A stretch of DNA of 61,211 nt, taken from NCBI GenBank assembly GCA_001704065.1, contig LHBX01000026.1, positions 1 through 61,211 of the forward strand, given 5' to 3'. Below, one piece after another: positions 25,373 through 35,591 of this stretch. Every line of letters begins with the position of its first letter. The first letter of the stretch is position 1. Source of the stretch: Pelagibacteraceae bacterium GOM-A1. GTDB taxonomy: Bacteria; Pseudomonadota; Alphaproteobacteria; Pelagibacterales; Pelagibacteraceae. Both the position numbers and the translations under genes were made by a program. The notes under the pieces are model-generated. The model saw nothing but the letters and a program-made list of their open reading frames with translations, ran no database searches and was not told where the DNA came from.

Positions 25373-26466
25373 AAATTTATTTTGATTTCACCTCCTGTAA
25401 CAGGATTTAAAACATTAGTCGTAGAAGGATAACTAATTATTTTATTAAGATATGATCTAATTGATAAATATGCAAATGCTTGGGACTCTATAAAATCACC
25501 ATCTATACTAAATTCATCTATTAGTTTAATTTTATATTTCAATAATTTCTTTATATGATTCACTAACGCTAAATTTCTCCTGCCTCCGCCACATAAAATA
25601 ATTTCTATTTCGTTATCAAAATTTTTTTTTATATTTTGCGAAATTATTAATGCTGTAAAATATGTTAATGTAGCTACAGCATCTTCAAATTCTAAACCTT
25701 TAACAAAACTAAAATCGAATTCATTTCTATCAAAAGAATGCTTTTGTTGTACATTATAAAACTCATGTTCGTAAAATTGATTAACTATATCAATATTTAT
25801 GTTTCCAGATAACGCTATATCTCCATTTTTATCATAATTTATTCCTTTTGTTTTTTTTAAGTATCCATCAATTAAAACATTTCCAGGACCAATATCTTTT
25901 GCAGCTAAAGTATCATTAAAACAATAGGTGTAATTTGATATGCCTCCTATATTTAAAATTATTGTAGGATTATTTATCTTAAATTTATTTATTAAAAGTT
26001 TATGATAAACTGGGGTTAACGGAGCACCTTCCCCACCATTTTTAATATCGTTAGCTCTAAAATTATTAATTACTTTTTTTTTTAATTCTTGAGAGAGTAA
26101 ATTTGCATCTCCCATTTGTATAGAATATCCATCTTTAGGTTTATGAATTATCGTTTGTCCATGAAAGCCAATTAGTTGAATATTTAACTTATTTTCACCA
26201 ATAATTTTCTTTGATATTTTTGAATGATAAAGAGTTAGATCTCTTTCTAAAGATTTATAAGTGCTTATATTTTCCTCTATATCTGCTCTATTATTTATAT
26301 TTAAAATAAATGATGAAAGTCTTTTTCTAAATTCTTCAGGATAATTAAAGTACTTATTATCTATTATGTCTAAATTATTTTCACCATCTGATTTGATAAT
26401 ACTTGCATCAATGCCATCAAGAGATGTACCACTCATTAAACCTAGTGTTATAAAAGAATTATCCAT
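25369..26466 (-). CDS. anmK: Anhydro-N-acetylmuramic acid kinase
   Basis: AnmK phosphorylates 1,6-anhydro-MurNAc released from peptidoglycan, letting the cell recycle wall sugars. The 365-residue product begins with the signature GLMSGTSLDGIDASI and contains GFHGQTIIH, the ATP-site GGISNYTY and the second nucleotide motif ILCGGGRRN. Length is normal. It is divergent from tyrS by 47 bp; anmK-tyrS adjacency is common in alphaproteobacteria. Confidence 0.93.
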   Translation of the reverse strand: MDNSFITLGLMSGTSLDGIDASIIKSDGENNLDIIDNKYFNYPEEFRKRLSSFILNINNRADIEENISTYKSLERDLTLYHSKISKKIIGENKLNIQLIGFHGQTIIHKPKDGYSIQMGDANLLSQELKKKVINNFRANDIKNGGEGAPLTPVYHKLLINKFKINNPTIILNIGGISNYTYCFNDTLAAKDIGPGNVLIDGYLKKTKGINYDKNGDIALSGNINIDIVNQFYEHEFYNVQQKHSFDRNEFDFSFVKGLEFEDAVATLTYFTALIISQNIKKNFDNEIEIILCGGGRRNLALVNHIKKLLKYKIKLIDEFSIDGDFIESQAFAYLSIRSYLNKIISYPSTTNVLNPVTGGEIKINF

Positions 26467-26513
26467 TATTGATTATTATTTTTATTTAAATATGTATATT
26501 AAAAATACCATTT

Positions 26514-27737
26514 ATGAATGAATTTTTAAAAGAATTTAAAGACAGAGGATATTTTTATCAATGCACAGACGAAAAAGCTCTTTCAAGAAAGCTGAATGAA
26601 GAGAGTATAAAAGGATATATAGGCTTTGATTGCACTGCTCAAAGTTTACACGTTGGTAGCTTGCTTCAAATCATGTGCTTAAGATTAATGCAAAAACATG
26701 GACATAAACCAATTGTTTTACTTGGCGGCGGAACTACTAGAATAGGAGATCCATCTGGAAAAGATAAAACAAGAAAAATTTTAGAAGAAAATGAAATAGA
26801 AAAAAATATAAAAAGTATAGAGAATATACTAAAAAAGTTTTTAGAGACAAAAGATGAAAAAGTGGCTCCAATTTTTGTTAACAACTACACATGGCTAAAA
26901 AATTTAAATTATATATCTTTTCTAAGAGATATAGGAAAACATTTTACTATAAATAAAATGTTAAGTTTTGATAGTGTTAAGCTAAGGTTAGAGAGAGAGC
27001 AATCATTAAGTTATATGGAATTTAATTATATGATTTTGCAAGCTTACGATTATCTAGAATTAAATAAAAAAGAGAACTGTCTGCTCCAAATTGGAGGGTC
27101 AGATCAATGGGGTAATATTGTTAACGGAGTTGAACTCATTAAAAGATATTCATCTAACGAAGTTTATGGTTTAACAACAGAACTTATAACTTTAGCATCA
27201 GGTGCTAAGATGGGTAAAACTGAAAGTGGTGCTATTTGGTTAGATAAAAAATTATTTTCAGTTTTCGATTATTGGCAATTTTGGAGAAATACTGATGATA
27301 AAGATGTATTAAAATTTCTTAAAATGTTTACAGATTTAAAATTAAACGAGATTGAAGATATTAGCACTCAAGACATAAATGAACAAAAAATTATTTTAGC
27401 AAACAAGGCTACTTCTATTCTTCACGGAGCTAATGAAGCTGCGGAAGCAGAAAAAATAGCAAGAAATTCTTTTTCAGGAAATTTAACTGGTGAAAATTTG
27501 CCGAATACAAAGATAGATATCTCTCATATTGGTAATGATGTAGTCAATTTAGTCTCAATTATTGATAAAAACTTATCAAAAAGCGAAATAAGAAGATTAA
27601 TAAAATCTAACGGTATTAAAATCAACAATCAAATTATTTCAGATGATAAATTCATAGTTTCAAATGAACTTATAAAAAAGAATAATTTTATTAAGCTCTC
27701 AATCGGTAAGAAAAAACACTACAAAATAGTAATTTAA
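26514..27737 (+). CDS. tyrS: Tyrosyl-tRNA synthetase
   Basis: TyrS charges tRNA-Tyr. The 407-residue class I synthetase has the HIGH-type motif in SLHVGSLLQ, the GGTTRIGDPSGKD loop, tyrosine-site segment GGSDQWGNIVNG and the KMSKS-type loop written as AKMGKTESG. A C-terminal S4-like RNA-binding domain is at the end (SEIRRLIKSNGIKINNQII). It is monocistronic and its stop overlaps that of the convergent AsmA-like gene by 4 bp. Confidence 0.96.
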   Translation: MNEFLKEFKDRGYFYQCTDEKALSRKLNEESIKGYIGFDCTAQSLHVGSLLQIMCLRLMQKHGHKPIVLLGGGTTRIGDPSGKDKTRKILEENEIEKNIKSIENILKKFLETKDEKVAPIFVNNYTWLKNLNYISFLRDIGKHFTINKMLSFDSVKLRLEREQSLSYMEFNYMILQAYDYLELNKKENCLLQIGGSDQWGNIVNGVELIKRYSSNEVYGLTTELITLASGAKMGKTESGAIWLDKKLFSVFDYWQFWRNTDDKDVLKFLKMFTDLKLNEIEDISTQDINEQKIILANKATSILHGANEAAEAEKIARNSFSGNLTGENLPNTKIDISHIGNDVVNLVSIIDKNLSKSEIRRLIKSNGIKINNQIISDDKFIVSNELIKKNNFIKLSIGKKKHYKIVI

Positions 27738-30316
27738 TTTGCAATTTTTTCCAAGGTTCTAGTTATAAATCTTGGAGTTAAAGTTTTTATTGGATTGACA
27801 GTGGATTTAAGTTTTTTAGGCGGCCCTTTAATTTTAAAGCTTACTCCAAATACTCCTTCACCAATTTTTTTTCCAACTAATATATCGCCTAACATTGGTA
27901 TTTTTGAAATTGTTTTGTTAACAGTTGTTGCTGGTACAAGTGTACCCTTCAAGCTAGTTAATTCATCTTTTACAATATAACCTTCCATCATAACTGAAAT
28001 TGCTGGGCCTATCGCATACATCTCTTTTATTTTAGTGTTATTTCCTAAAGTTTCATAATCCATCTCAAAATCAGTAAATCGTATACCCTCGCCAGTTAGA
28101 AGATCAGCTATTCCTTGCAGTGATGCCAATGTAAGAAGCTTTGCAAGAACAGGTACTTCTTGTACTTTAAAATCGATAATCTTTAAATTTGATTTTGTTT
28201 TACCCTCATAATTAAGCGCCTCATATATTAATTTACCTTCTTTAAAACCCTTTATAAATTTGAAATTTTTAATGAAAGGTTCTGGCTGTTCGATTTCTAA
28301 ATTAGTAATTTTTTGTTTTTTATCATTAGTAAAAATGCTTAAAGCAAATTTTCTATTATTATCTAACTTTGCATTTATATTTGAACTAAAAACTTTGTTA
28401 TTCTTTAATTGTATATCACCTTTAACATTTGATAAATGAGAAAAGCTATCTACAAAATATTTTCCAATATCTAAATAAATATAAGTATTCAAATTTTTGA
28501 AACTTGAAAAAATTGATTTAGAGGAATTATCTAATAAATTTTTTATATTTTTAGATCCGTCAAATTGACTGCCGGTTAAGTAATAATTGTTGTTAACTTT
28601 CTTAAATTCTAATTTATTTTCTTTCCCGTTTTTGTTGACTATATCGATTTTAAATAAATCTAAACTTTTAATTTTATCGTTTTTTCCTATTTCAAGATTT
28701 TCAACATTTATACTTTTTTCTTCTTCATTTAAATCTATATTTTTAAAAATTATTTCATTATTATCTTTGTAAATTCCATTCATATTCAGATTAGATTTTA
28801 TATCTGCTTTTTTTCGATAATCTAATTCTTCAATATCTATTTCTGCGCTATCTAGGTCTAAATCTAAATCAAAAAAGTACTTATTATCTTTTTTTTCAAC
28901 CTTTAATGATAAATTTTCATTTATATTATTAATTGAATATTTGCTATTTAAGTTAAATTTAAATTTTTTATTTTGATAATCTAAATTTAAATGACTATTA
29001 CTAAATTTAATTTGATTTTTGAAATCACTAAAATATTTCTTTATTCTCTGTGATTTATAATCAATTAAAATACTTTCAGATTTTAATTTAGATTTAATAC
29101 TTAAATTTTGAATTTCATTTTTTTTATTTAATTTAAAATTTATTAAATTTTCCGATGAGAATATAATATCTTGGTCTTGAAGGCTAAAGTTTTTAAATTG
29201 AACAAATTTTTTAAATTCTTTAGAGTTGATTATACTTTTTGTATTACTTAAATCTATATTTACTAAAGCATCTTTGTTTTGTTTTTTTTTATAAATTATA
29301 TTAATTAAATTTTTTGTTTTATTATTATTGTTATTATTATTTTTAAATAAAAACTTGCTATTTAAAACAATTTTTAATTCATCTTTAATGTAATTAATTA
29401 TAATATTACCATTTTTAAAATATATGAAATCTTGATATTTTGATTTAGTGAATAACTTGTCAAAATTTAATTTTGAAATAATACTTAAATCTTTAATTTT
29501 AAGTTTTTTATTAATTTTAAAAGACAATTCATTCTCTGAGCTTAAATTTATTGGACTATCATCTATTAAATCTAAATTAATATTTATAAATTTTCTGTAA
29601 TTATTTAAATTAATTTTAGTCTCATTTGTTTTAAAATTTCCTGAGATTTCGAAATCATTATTAATTTTTTTAATTCTTATTTTTTCTGAAGCAATGAAGA
29701 ATTTATCAAATGATAATTCAATATCATTTAAATTTATTACATCCTGATCTACTAAAAAATCAAATTTAATATTTTCAATTTTTGATTGGTTAGGTAATTT
29801 TATTTCTGCATCTGTTACATATCCATTTATAATATATTTAATATTTTTGGGATTATTTTCGTTGAAATTTATATTGGAAATTATTTTTACTTTTCCCTTT
29901 TTGATTTGTTTTAAAATTAAATTTCTAGCTAAATTAAAGTCATATTCATTTATAAAATTAGTAAATTGATTAATATCGTTTTCTTTGGAAATTATTGATA
30001 TCTCAGAGATTGGGTTTTTATTGCTAATATAATCAAAAATATTTAGATCGAACCTTATATTTTCTAAGTCAATGTTTTTTTGATTAATTGCTATTTGGGG
30101 GTCCAGGGTAAAAATCTCGAATTCAAAATTAGATGGATTTAATTTAAAATTTACTTGATTTAATTTTAATTTTATCTTTGGATCAATCTCTTTAACTTTT
30201 TCATTTATTAAACTATTAAAATTATCCGTTCTAATACCTGAAGTTGATAGAAATATTAAAATTGCGACTAAGATGGTTATTATTGAAATTAAAATTATAG
30301 AAAATATTTTACGCAT
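27734..30316 (-). CDS. Large AsmA-like (YhdP/TamB-type) envelope protein
   Basis: This 860-residue protein has one N-terminal membrane anchor (about residues 4-24) and a long periplasmic, beta-rich body full of Asn/Lys/Ile. The C-terminal 200 residues are better conserved (KLLTLASLQGIADLLTGEGIRF and GPAISVMMEGYI) and match the AsmA-like C-terminal region of the YhdP family. Such proteins are thought to form hydrophobic grooves moving phospholipid between the membranes. The body contains an Asn tract encoded by AAT repeats near 29321-29343. It overlaps the prfB stop by 8 bp. Confidence 0.75.
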   Translation of the reverse strand: MRKIFSIILISIITILVAILIFLSTSGIRTDNFNSLINEKVKEIDPKIKLKLNQVNFKLNPSNFEFEIFTLDPQIAINQKNIDLENIRFDLNIFDYISNKNPISEISIISKENDINQFTNFINEYDFNLARNLILKQIKKGKVKIISNINFNENNPKNIKYIINGYVTDAEIKLPNQSKIENIKFDFLVDQDVINLNDIELSFDKFFIASEKIRIKKINNDFEISGNFKTNETKINLNNYRKFININLDLIDDSPINLSSENELSFKINKKLKIKDLSIISKLNFDKLFTKSKYQDFIYFKNGNIIINYIKDELKIVLNSKFLFKNNNNNNNKTKNLINIIYKKKQNKDALVNIDLSNTKSIINSKEFKKFVQFKNFSLQDQDIIFSSENLINFKLNKKNEIQNLSIKSKLKSESILIDYKSQRIKKYFSDFKNQIKFSNSHLNLDYQNKKFKFNLNSKYSINNINENLSLKVEKKDNKYFFDLDLDLDSAEIDIEELDYRKKADIKSNLNMNGIYKDNNEIIFKNIDLNEEEKSINVENLEIGKNDKIKSLDLFKIDIVNKNGKENKLEFKKVNNNYYLTGSQFDGSKNIKNLLDNSSKSIFSSFKNLNTYIYLDIGKYFVDSFSHLSNVKGDIQLKNNKVFSSNINAKLDNNRKFALSIFTNDKKQKITNLEIEQPEPFIKNFKFIKGFKEGKLIYEALNYEGKTKSNLKIIDFKVQEVPVLAKLLTLASLQGIADLLTGEGIRFTDFEMDYETLGNNTKIKEMYAIGPAISVMMEGYIVKDELTSLKGTLVPATTVNKTISKIPMLGDILVGKKIGEGVFGVSFKIKGPPKKLKSTVNPIKTLTPRFITRTLEKIAN

Positions 30317-31407
30317 TTAATTTATATAAAGAACTTTCTAAAAAATTATCTATTTCTCCATCTAATACTTTTTCAGGACTAGAGCTTTCAAAGTTAGTTC
30401 TATTATCTTTTACCATTTTGTAAGGGTGTAATACATATGATCTAATTTGATGACCCCATCCAATCTCTGACTTTGAATTTTCAAGATTTTCATTTTCTTT
30501 TTCTTTTTTTTTTAACTCATAGTCATAAAGTCTTGCCCTTAACATATTCATGCAAGTTTCTTTATTTTTGTGTTGTGATCTTTCATTTTGACATTGTACC
30601 ACAATTTTTGTTGGCAGGTGTGTAATTCTTACTGCACTATCTGTTGTATTGACATGTTGACCTCCTGCACCACTAGATCTGTATGTATCTATTCTTAAAT
30701 CTTTTTCTAAAATTTCAACTTCAATATTTTCAGATATTACTGGGTATACCCAAACACTGGCAAAACTTGTATGTCTTCTAGCACCAGAGTCAAATGGAGA
30801 AATTCTAACAAGTCTATGTATTCCTGATTCATTTTTTAATAATCCGTTAATGTAATCTCCACTTACTTTAATAATTGAAGATTTAATGCCAGCTTCATCG
30901 CCTTTATGTTCACTGATAATTTCAATTTTGAAATTTTTTTTGGTTGCCCACTTCATATACATTCTTCTTAACATATCAGCCCAGTCTTGACTTTCGGTTC
31001 CACCAGCACCTGCGTGAAATTCTAAATAACTGTCAAATGTATCATTATCATTTGATAGAAAACATCTTATTTCAATTTGTTTAATTTTATTAAAGAGTAT
31101 TTTTATATTTGAGGTTGTCTCTTTAATTATTTCATCGTTATGTTCCTCAATAGCTAAATCATAAATATCAAATAAATCTTTACTTTCATTTGATGTTATC
31201 TCGTAATTATTTAATAATTTCTCTAAATTAGTTTTTTCTCGTAAAACTTTTTCAGCATTTTTTTTATCCTGCCAAAAATCTGGTTTTTCTATTAAATTTG
31301 ATAAATTAATTATTTTTTCAGAAATCTTAGTCTTTTCAAAGAAACTCCTTAATTCTTTGATTTATTTTTTCTATTTCTGATTTAATATTTAATACTTCCT
31401 GATCCAT
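30309..31407 (-). CDS. prfB: Peptide chain release factor 2, with programmed +1 frameshift
   Basis: RF2 terminates translation at UGA and UAA. The gene is read in two frames. The first frame runs from ATG at 31407-31405 for 23 codons (MDQEVLNIKSEIEKINQRIK and EFL) to an in-frame TGA at 31338-31336. After CTT a +1 shift gives EKTKISEKIINL and continues to the stop at 30309, about 365 residues in all. The downstream part contains HAGAGGTESQDWADML, the GGQ motif in RSSGAGGQHVNTTDSAVR and the codon-recognition SPF tripeptide. Its start shares a base with the PBP1a stop. It is not a pseudogene. Confidence 0.95.
31336..31350 (-). promoter_or_regulatory. prfB programmed +1 frameshift site
   Basis: On the minus strand an internal Shine-Dalgarno-like AAGGAG (31350-31345) is followed by TTT and then the slippery CTT TGA (31341-31336). 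The spacing and slippery codon match the classical bacterial RF2 autoregulatory site. Low RF2 lets the ribosome pause at TGA, slip forward one base on CTT and make full-length RF2. Confidence 0.93.
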
Positions 31408-33743
31408 TAATAAAATTTTAATATATTTGTTGTATTTAATCTACTATCAAAATTGTTTGATATATTATCTAGTTTATTATCATTTTTTTTAAATGACTCG
31501 ATTATGGCTAACTTGGTTTTAGGATTCGCTTTTTTTCCAGTTTTTGCATCTATGACCATCATATTTATATTGTTTGCAACTTTAAAAGGTCTTGCATTAA
31601 AAGTATTTGCTGTTTTTTTTATGAATTCTTTAAATACTGGCATTGCTGTTTTTGAGCCTGTTTCGAATTTACCTAAACTCCTTGGATTATCATAGCCAAT
31701 GTACACTCCAACCACTAAATTTGATGTAAATCCTATAAACCAAGTATCTGTATTTTTGTTTGTTGTTCCTGTCTTGCCAGCTAATTCAAGTTTTAATTCT
31801 CTTAAACCTTTTCCAGTTCCTCGTTCTATAACACCTTTCAACATAGAGGTAATCTGATAGGCTGTTTGTGGTGAAAAAATCTGTTGATATTTATTTTTAA
31901 TAATTGGGTTACTAGTTCCGTCATATGAAATTAAATCACAATTTTCGCAGAATCTTTTTTCATTATTAAAAATAGTTTTTCCTTCACTGTCTTGAATTCT
32001 ATCAATTAATATTGGATTAACTAATTTTCCGCCATTCAAAAAAGAGCAATAAGCACTTGTGATTTTTAACAAAGTCGTTTCAGCAGAGCCCAAAGATACC
32101 GACATAAGTTCATCTGGATTTTCATAAATATTTAATTTTTTTGAAAAATTTATAATTTTATCTATGCCTAATTCTTGAGCTATTCGGACAGTCATTAGAT
32201 TTCTTGATTTTTCTATGCCTGTTCTTAGTGTTGAAGGTCCGTAAAACTTTTTGCCGTAATTTTCTGGTTTCCACATTTTTAAATCATTTCCTTGATCTAA
32301 TACTATGGGTGCGTCTAATACTAATGTTGTTGGTGAAAAATTATTTTCTAATGCTAAAGCATATATGAAAGGTTTGAATGCAGATCCAGGCTGACGCTTT
32401 GCTTGAGATGCTCTATTAAATTCACTTTGTTTAAAACTAAATCCGCCTGACAATGCTAATACTCTTCCACTATATGGATCCATCACAACAATGCCTCCGT
32501 TAGCTTTTGGAAGTTGTTTTAAACTATAGTTTCCATCAGATAATTTCTTGACATAAATTATATCACCAATTTTAAATAATTTTTTAAATTCCTTTCGTGT
32601 CCAATCAATGTCATTAAAATAAATTTTTCCATTATCATCATTTTGTGTTTTGATGTCGGTTTCAAATTTGTTAATTCTAGTAACAACAGCCAACTCCCAT
32701 CCTAAAGATTTTTCTAAATTTAAGTCTTTAAGATCATCTTTCCAATTTTTGTATTTTTTTATATTTGATAGAGGACCTCTCCATCCTTTTCTCTTGTCAA
32801 ATTTTTGTAATCCATTCCTGAGTGATTCTGTGGCAATTTTTTGTAATTCTAGATCCAAAGGTGTCTTGATGTTAAATCCTTGTTTATATACTTTATCATA
32901 TCCATATTTATAAATTACATCTTTTCTTACATCTTCAACATAATATCTAGAATCTTCTAGGTAAATTCTTTTTCTCTTTTGCAATTTAATTTTTGATTTA
33001 ATTAATTTTGAGTGTTTTTTTTGATCAATAAATCCATTATCTAATAAATTATTTAATACTAAATTTCTTCTAAATTTTGCTAACTCCTTATTTTTATATG
33101 GATTATATTTGCTTGGTGCTTTTGGAAGAGCGGCTAGAAGAGCAGCCTCTCCATAATTGAGTTCACTTATTGGTTTATTAAAATATCTTAAACTAGCTGA
33201 TGCTATACCATAGCTACCCTCGCCAAGATAAATTTGATTTAGATATAGCTCTAGAATTCTTTTTTTTGATAAAACACGCTCAATTCTAAAAGCTAATATT
33301 GCTTCCTTTATTTTTCTATCAATACTTACTTCATTAGTTAAAAGAAAGTTTTTTGCAACTTGCTGGGTAATAGTAGAGGCACCTTCTAATCTTTTTGAGT
33401 AAAGTAGATTAAATATGTTATTTTTAATTGCTCTTACTACTCCTTTGGCATCTACCCCTGGATGGTCAAAAAAGTTTTTATCCTCCGCAGATAAAAAAGC
33501 ATTTATCACGGTTTGAGATATAGCAGAATATGGAACAAAAATTCTTTTTTCAGATGAAAAATCGCTTACTAACACTCCATTTCCTGAATACAGCTTGCTT
33601 GATACTGGTGGTTTATAATTTTTAAGATATTTGTAATCTGGCAATTTATTGGAATAAGTCCAAAGAATAGATATTATTGATAATAATATTAGAAGAGATG
33701 ACAATAATCCAAATATTAATAATCTTTTAAAGAACTTTTGCAT
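31407..33743 (-). CDS. mrcA: Penicillin-binding protein 1A, bifunctional glycosyltransferase/transpeptidase
   Basis: This 778-residue class A PBP polymerises and crosslinks peptidoglycan. It has an N-terminal membrane anchor (about residues 9-29) and a glycosyltransferase domain with catalytic glutamate in AEDKNFFDHPG and GASTITQQVAKNFLL. The transpeptidase domain has SxxK (GSAFKPF), SxN (EKSRNLM) and KTG (AGKTGTTN). Family length is typical. It lies directly upstream of prfB, as in many alphaproteobacteria, and is divergent from rne by 81 bp. Confidence 0.95.
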   Translation of the reverse strand: MQKFFKRLLIFGLLSSLLILLSIISILWTYSNKLPDYKYLKNYKPPVSSKLYSGNGVLVSDFSSEKRIFVPYSAISQTVINAFLSAEDKNFFDHPGVDAKGVVRAIKNNIFNLLYSKRLEGASTITQQVAKNFLLTNEVSIDRKIKEAILAFRIERVLSKKRILELYLNQIYLGEGSYGIASASLRYFNKPISELNYGEAALLAALPKAPSKYNPYKNKELAKFRRNLVLNNLLDNGFIDQKKHSKLIKSKIKLQKRKRIYLEDSRYYVEDVRKDVIYKYGYDKVYKQGFNIKTPLDLELQKIATESLRNGLQKFDKRKGWRGPLSNIKKYKNWKDDLKDLNLEKSLGWELAVVTRINKFETDIKTQNDDNGKIYFNDIDWTRKEFKKLFKIGDIIYVKKLSDGNYSLKQLPKANGGIVVMDPYSGRVLALSGGFSFKQSEFNRASQAKRQPGSAFKPFIYALALENNFSPTTLVLDAPIVLDQGNDLKMWKPENYGKKFYGPSTLRTGIEKSRNLMTVRIAQELGIDKIINFSKKLNIYENPDELMSVSLGSAETTLLKITSAYCSFLNGGKLVNPILIDRIQDSEGKTIFNNEKRFCENCDLISYDGTSNPIIKNKYQQIFSPQTAYQITSMLKGVIERGTGKGLRELKLELAGKTGTTNKNTDTWFIGFTSNLVVGVYIGYDNPRSLGKFETGSKTAMPVFKEFIKKTANTFNARPFKVANNINMMVIDAKTGKKANPKTKLAIIESFKKNDNKLDNISNNFDSRLNTTNILKFY

Positions 33744-33824
33744 TTTAGTTTAAATATCTGGCGAATTTGTTATTCTTAAGGCACAGAATTTATTAAATTA
33801 ACTTATGAAAAAATCAGCAATATT

Positions 33825-35591
33825 ATGTCAAAAAATTTATATATCGATGCATCGCATCCTAATGAAACTAGAGTTGTTCTTAAAAGTAATAATCATATCG
33901 AAGACTATGAATATGAAAGTATAAACAACACTTTAATTAAGAATAATATTTATCTCGGAAAAGTAAGTAGAATTGAACCTTCTTTACAAGCAGCGTTTGT
34001 TGATTTTGGAAGAGAAAGACATGGTTTTCTATCTTTTAATGATATCCAGTCTGATTATTATCAGCTACCTTTAAGCGATTTAGAAAAAATAAAACAAGAA
34101 GAAGAGAAGGTTCGAGAGGAACTTTCAAAACAAAGTGAAAACATAGAAGATAAAATTCTTGAAGGTAAAGAGGAAATTAAAATTGATGATCCTGTTGAAA
34201 AAAAAGAGGACGATGAAAAAGATAATATAAATACTCAAAAAAAATTTCCATCAAAAAGATATAAAATCCAAGAAGTAATAAAACCAAATCAAGTAATTTT
34301 GGTTCAAGTGTTAAAAGATGAAAGGGGTTTAAAAGGAGCAGCGCTTAGTACTTTTATTTCCATTGCTGGAAAATATATAGTCTTAATGCCTAACACAGCC
34401 AAAGGTGGGGGAATTTCTAGAAAAATATTTAATCCAGGAGAAAGAAAAAAAATTAGAAATATATTAAATGAAATAACTATTCCAAAAGAGATGGGAATTA
34501 TAGTTAGAACAGCAGGATCAAACAAAACAAAAAATGAAATCGAGAATGATTTAAAAAATTTAATTCAAGTTTGGGATCAAATAAAAGATAACGCATTAAA
34601 TTCAATTGCCCCATCTTTAATTCATCAAGAAAGTGATATTATAAAAAGATGTATAAGGGACATGTACGATGATGATACTCAAAATATATATGTTGAAGGA
34701 AATGAAGGATATCAAAAAACAAAAAATTATTTGAAATTAATGATGCCAAATCAATTAAAAAAAGTTAAAAAATATAGAGATAAAGTGCCCCTTTTTTATA
34801 AAGAAAATATAGAAAAAAAATTATTTGAAATTTTTGAGACAGAAGTGAAACTGATTTCAGGTGGATATTTAGTAATAAACCCAACTGAGGCACTAGTATC
34901 AATAGATGTAAACTCGGGAAAATCAATAAAACAAAAAAATGTTGAAAGCACTGCTTTTGATACAAATATCGAAGCAGCAGAAGAAATTGCAAGACAAATA
35001 AAAATAAGAGATTTATCTGGATTAATAATAATTGATTTTATTGATATGCTTAGTTTCAATAATCGAAGACAGGTTGAAAGAAAATTAAAAGAGAAATGTA
35101 GAAATGATAGAGCAAGAATTCAAATTGGTAGAATAAGTAATTTTGGATTACTAGAAATGTCAAGACAGAGATTAAGAGAAAGTAATGTCAAATGGCATAT
35201 GAAATTGACAGATGAAACCTTTGTATTGAAAATACTTAAATTAATTGAAATAAAATCATTAGAACATAATGCAAAATTAGTAGAATTAACTATTAACGAT
35301 AAAATTGAAAAACATATTACTGATCACTATGACGAAGTAGTTAAATACTTTGAAAAAAAGTATAAAGCTAAAATTCATTTAAACACAAATAATGATTTAA
35401 ATTTAGAAGACTATATAATTGAATTCAAATCAAAAACAAAAAAAGTATTAGATAAAATTGAAAAAGTTGAGAAACTTGAAGCTTTAAAAATTGAAAACAG
35501 AAAAGATGATAATATTGCTAAAAATAAAGAGAGAAAGATATTTAAAAAAAGGAAGTTCAGGAAAAAATTTTACAAGAAAAAAACTAAATAA
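33825..35591 (+). CDS. rne: Ribonuclease E/G, short form without the zinc-link motif
   Basis: This endoribonuclease is involved in mRNA decay and rRNA/tRNA processing. The 588-residue protein has the N-terminal S1 region ([19 protein letters not shown]) interrupted by an acidic insertion (residues 85-140), as in alphaproteobacterial RNase E. It has the DNase-I-like core with the two metal-binding aspartates at about Asp361 (SIDVNSG) and Asp404 (IIIDFIDM), and [10 protein letters not shown]. The CPxCxG zinc-link that should follow around residue 455-465 is absent; the only cysteines are 276 and 425. The long disordered scaffold tail of E. coli RNase E is missing, leaving a short basic tail. 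The stop overlaps thiG by 8 bp. Confidence 0.9.
   Translation: MSKNLYIDASHPNETRVVLKSNNHIEDYEYESINNTLIKNNIYLGKVSRIEPSLQAAFVDFGRERHGFLSFNDIQSDYYQLPLSDLEKIKQEEEKVREELSKQSENIEDKILEGKEEIKIDDPVEKKEDDEKDNINTQKKFPSKRYKIQEVIKPNQVILVQVLKDERGLKGAALSTFISIAGKYIVLMPNTAKGGGISRKIFNPGERKKIRNILNEITIPKEMGIIVRTAGSNKTKNEIENDLKNLIQVWDQIKDNALNSIAPSLIHQESDIIKRCIRDMYDDDTQNIYVEGNEGYQKTKNYLKLMMPNQLKKVKKYRDKVPLFYKENIEKKLFEIFETEVKLISGGYLVINPTEALVSIDVNSGKSIKQKNVESTAFDTNIEAAEEIARQIKIRDLSGLIIIDFIDMLSFNNRRQVERKLKEKCRNDRARIQIGRISNFGLLEMSRQRLRESNVKWHMKLTDETFVLKILKLIEIKSLEHNAKLVELTINDKIEKHITDHYDEVVKYFEKKYKAKIHLNTNNDLNLEDYIIEFKSKTKKVLDKIEKVEKLEALKIENRKDDNIAKNKERKIFKKRKFRKKFYKKKTK

Noticed and set aside
30309..31407. prfB as a frameshifted pseudogene
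   Set aside because: The interruption is the classical AAGGAG-TTT-CTT-TGA programmed frameshift, and both frames encode conserved RF2 sequence.
33805..33924. Short upstream ORF (39 codons) overlapping the rne start in another frame
   Set aside because: It has no recognisable family, no ribosome-binding site and is expected by chance in A/T-rich sequence overlapping a real gene.
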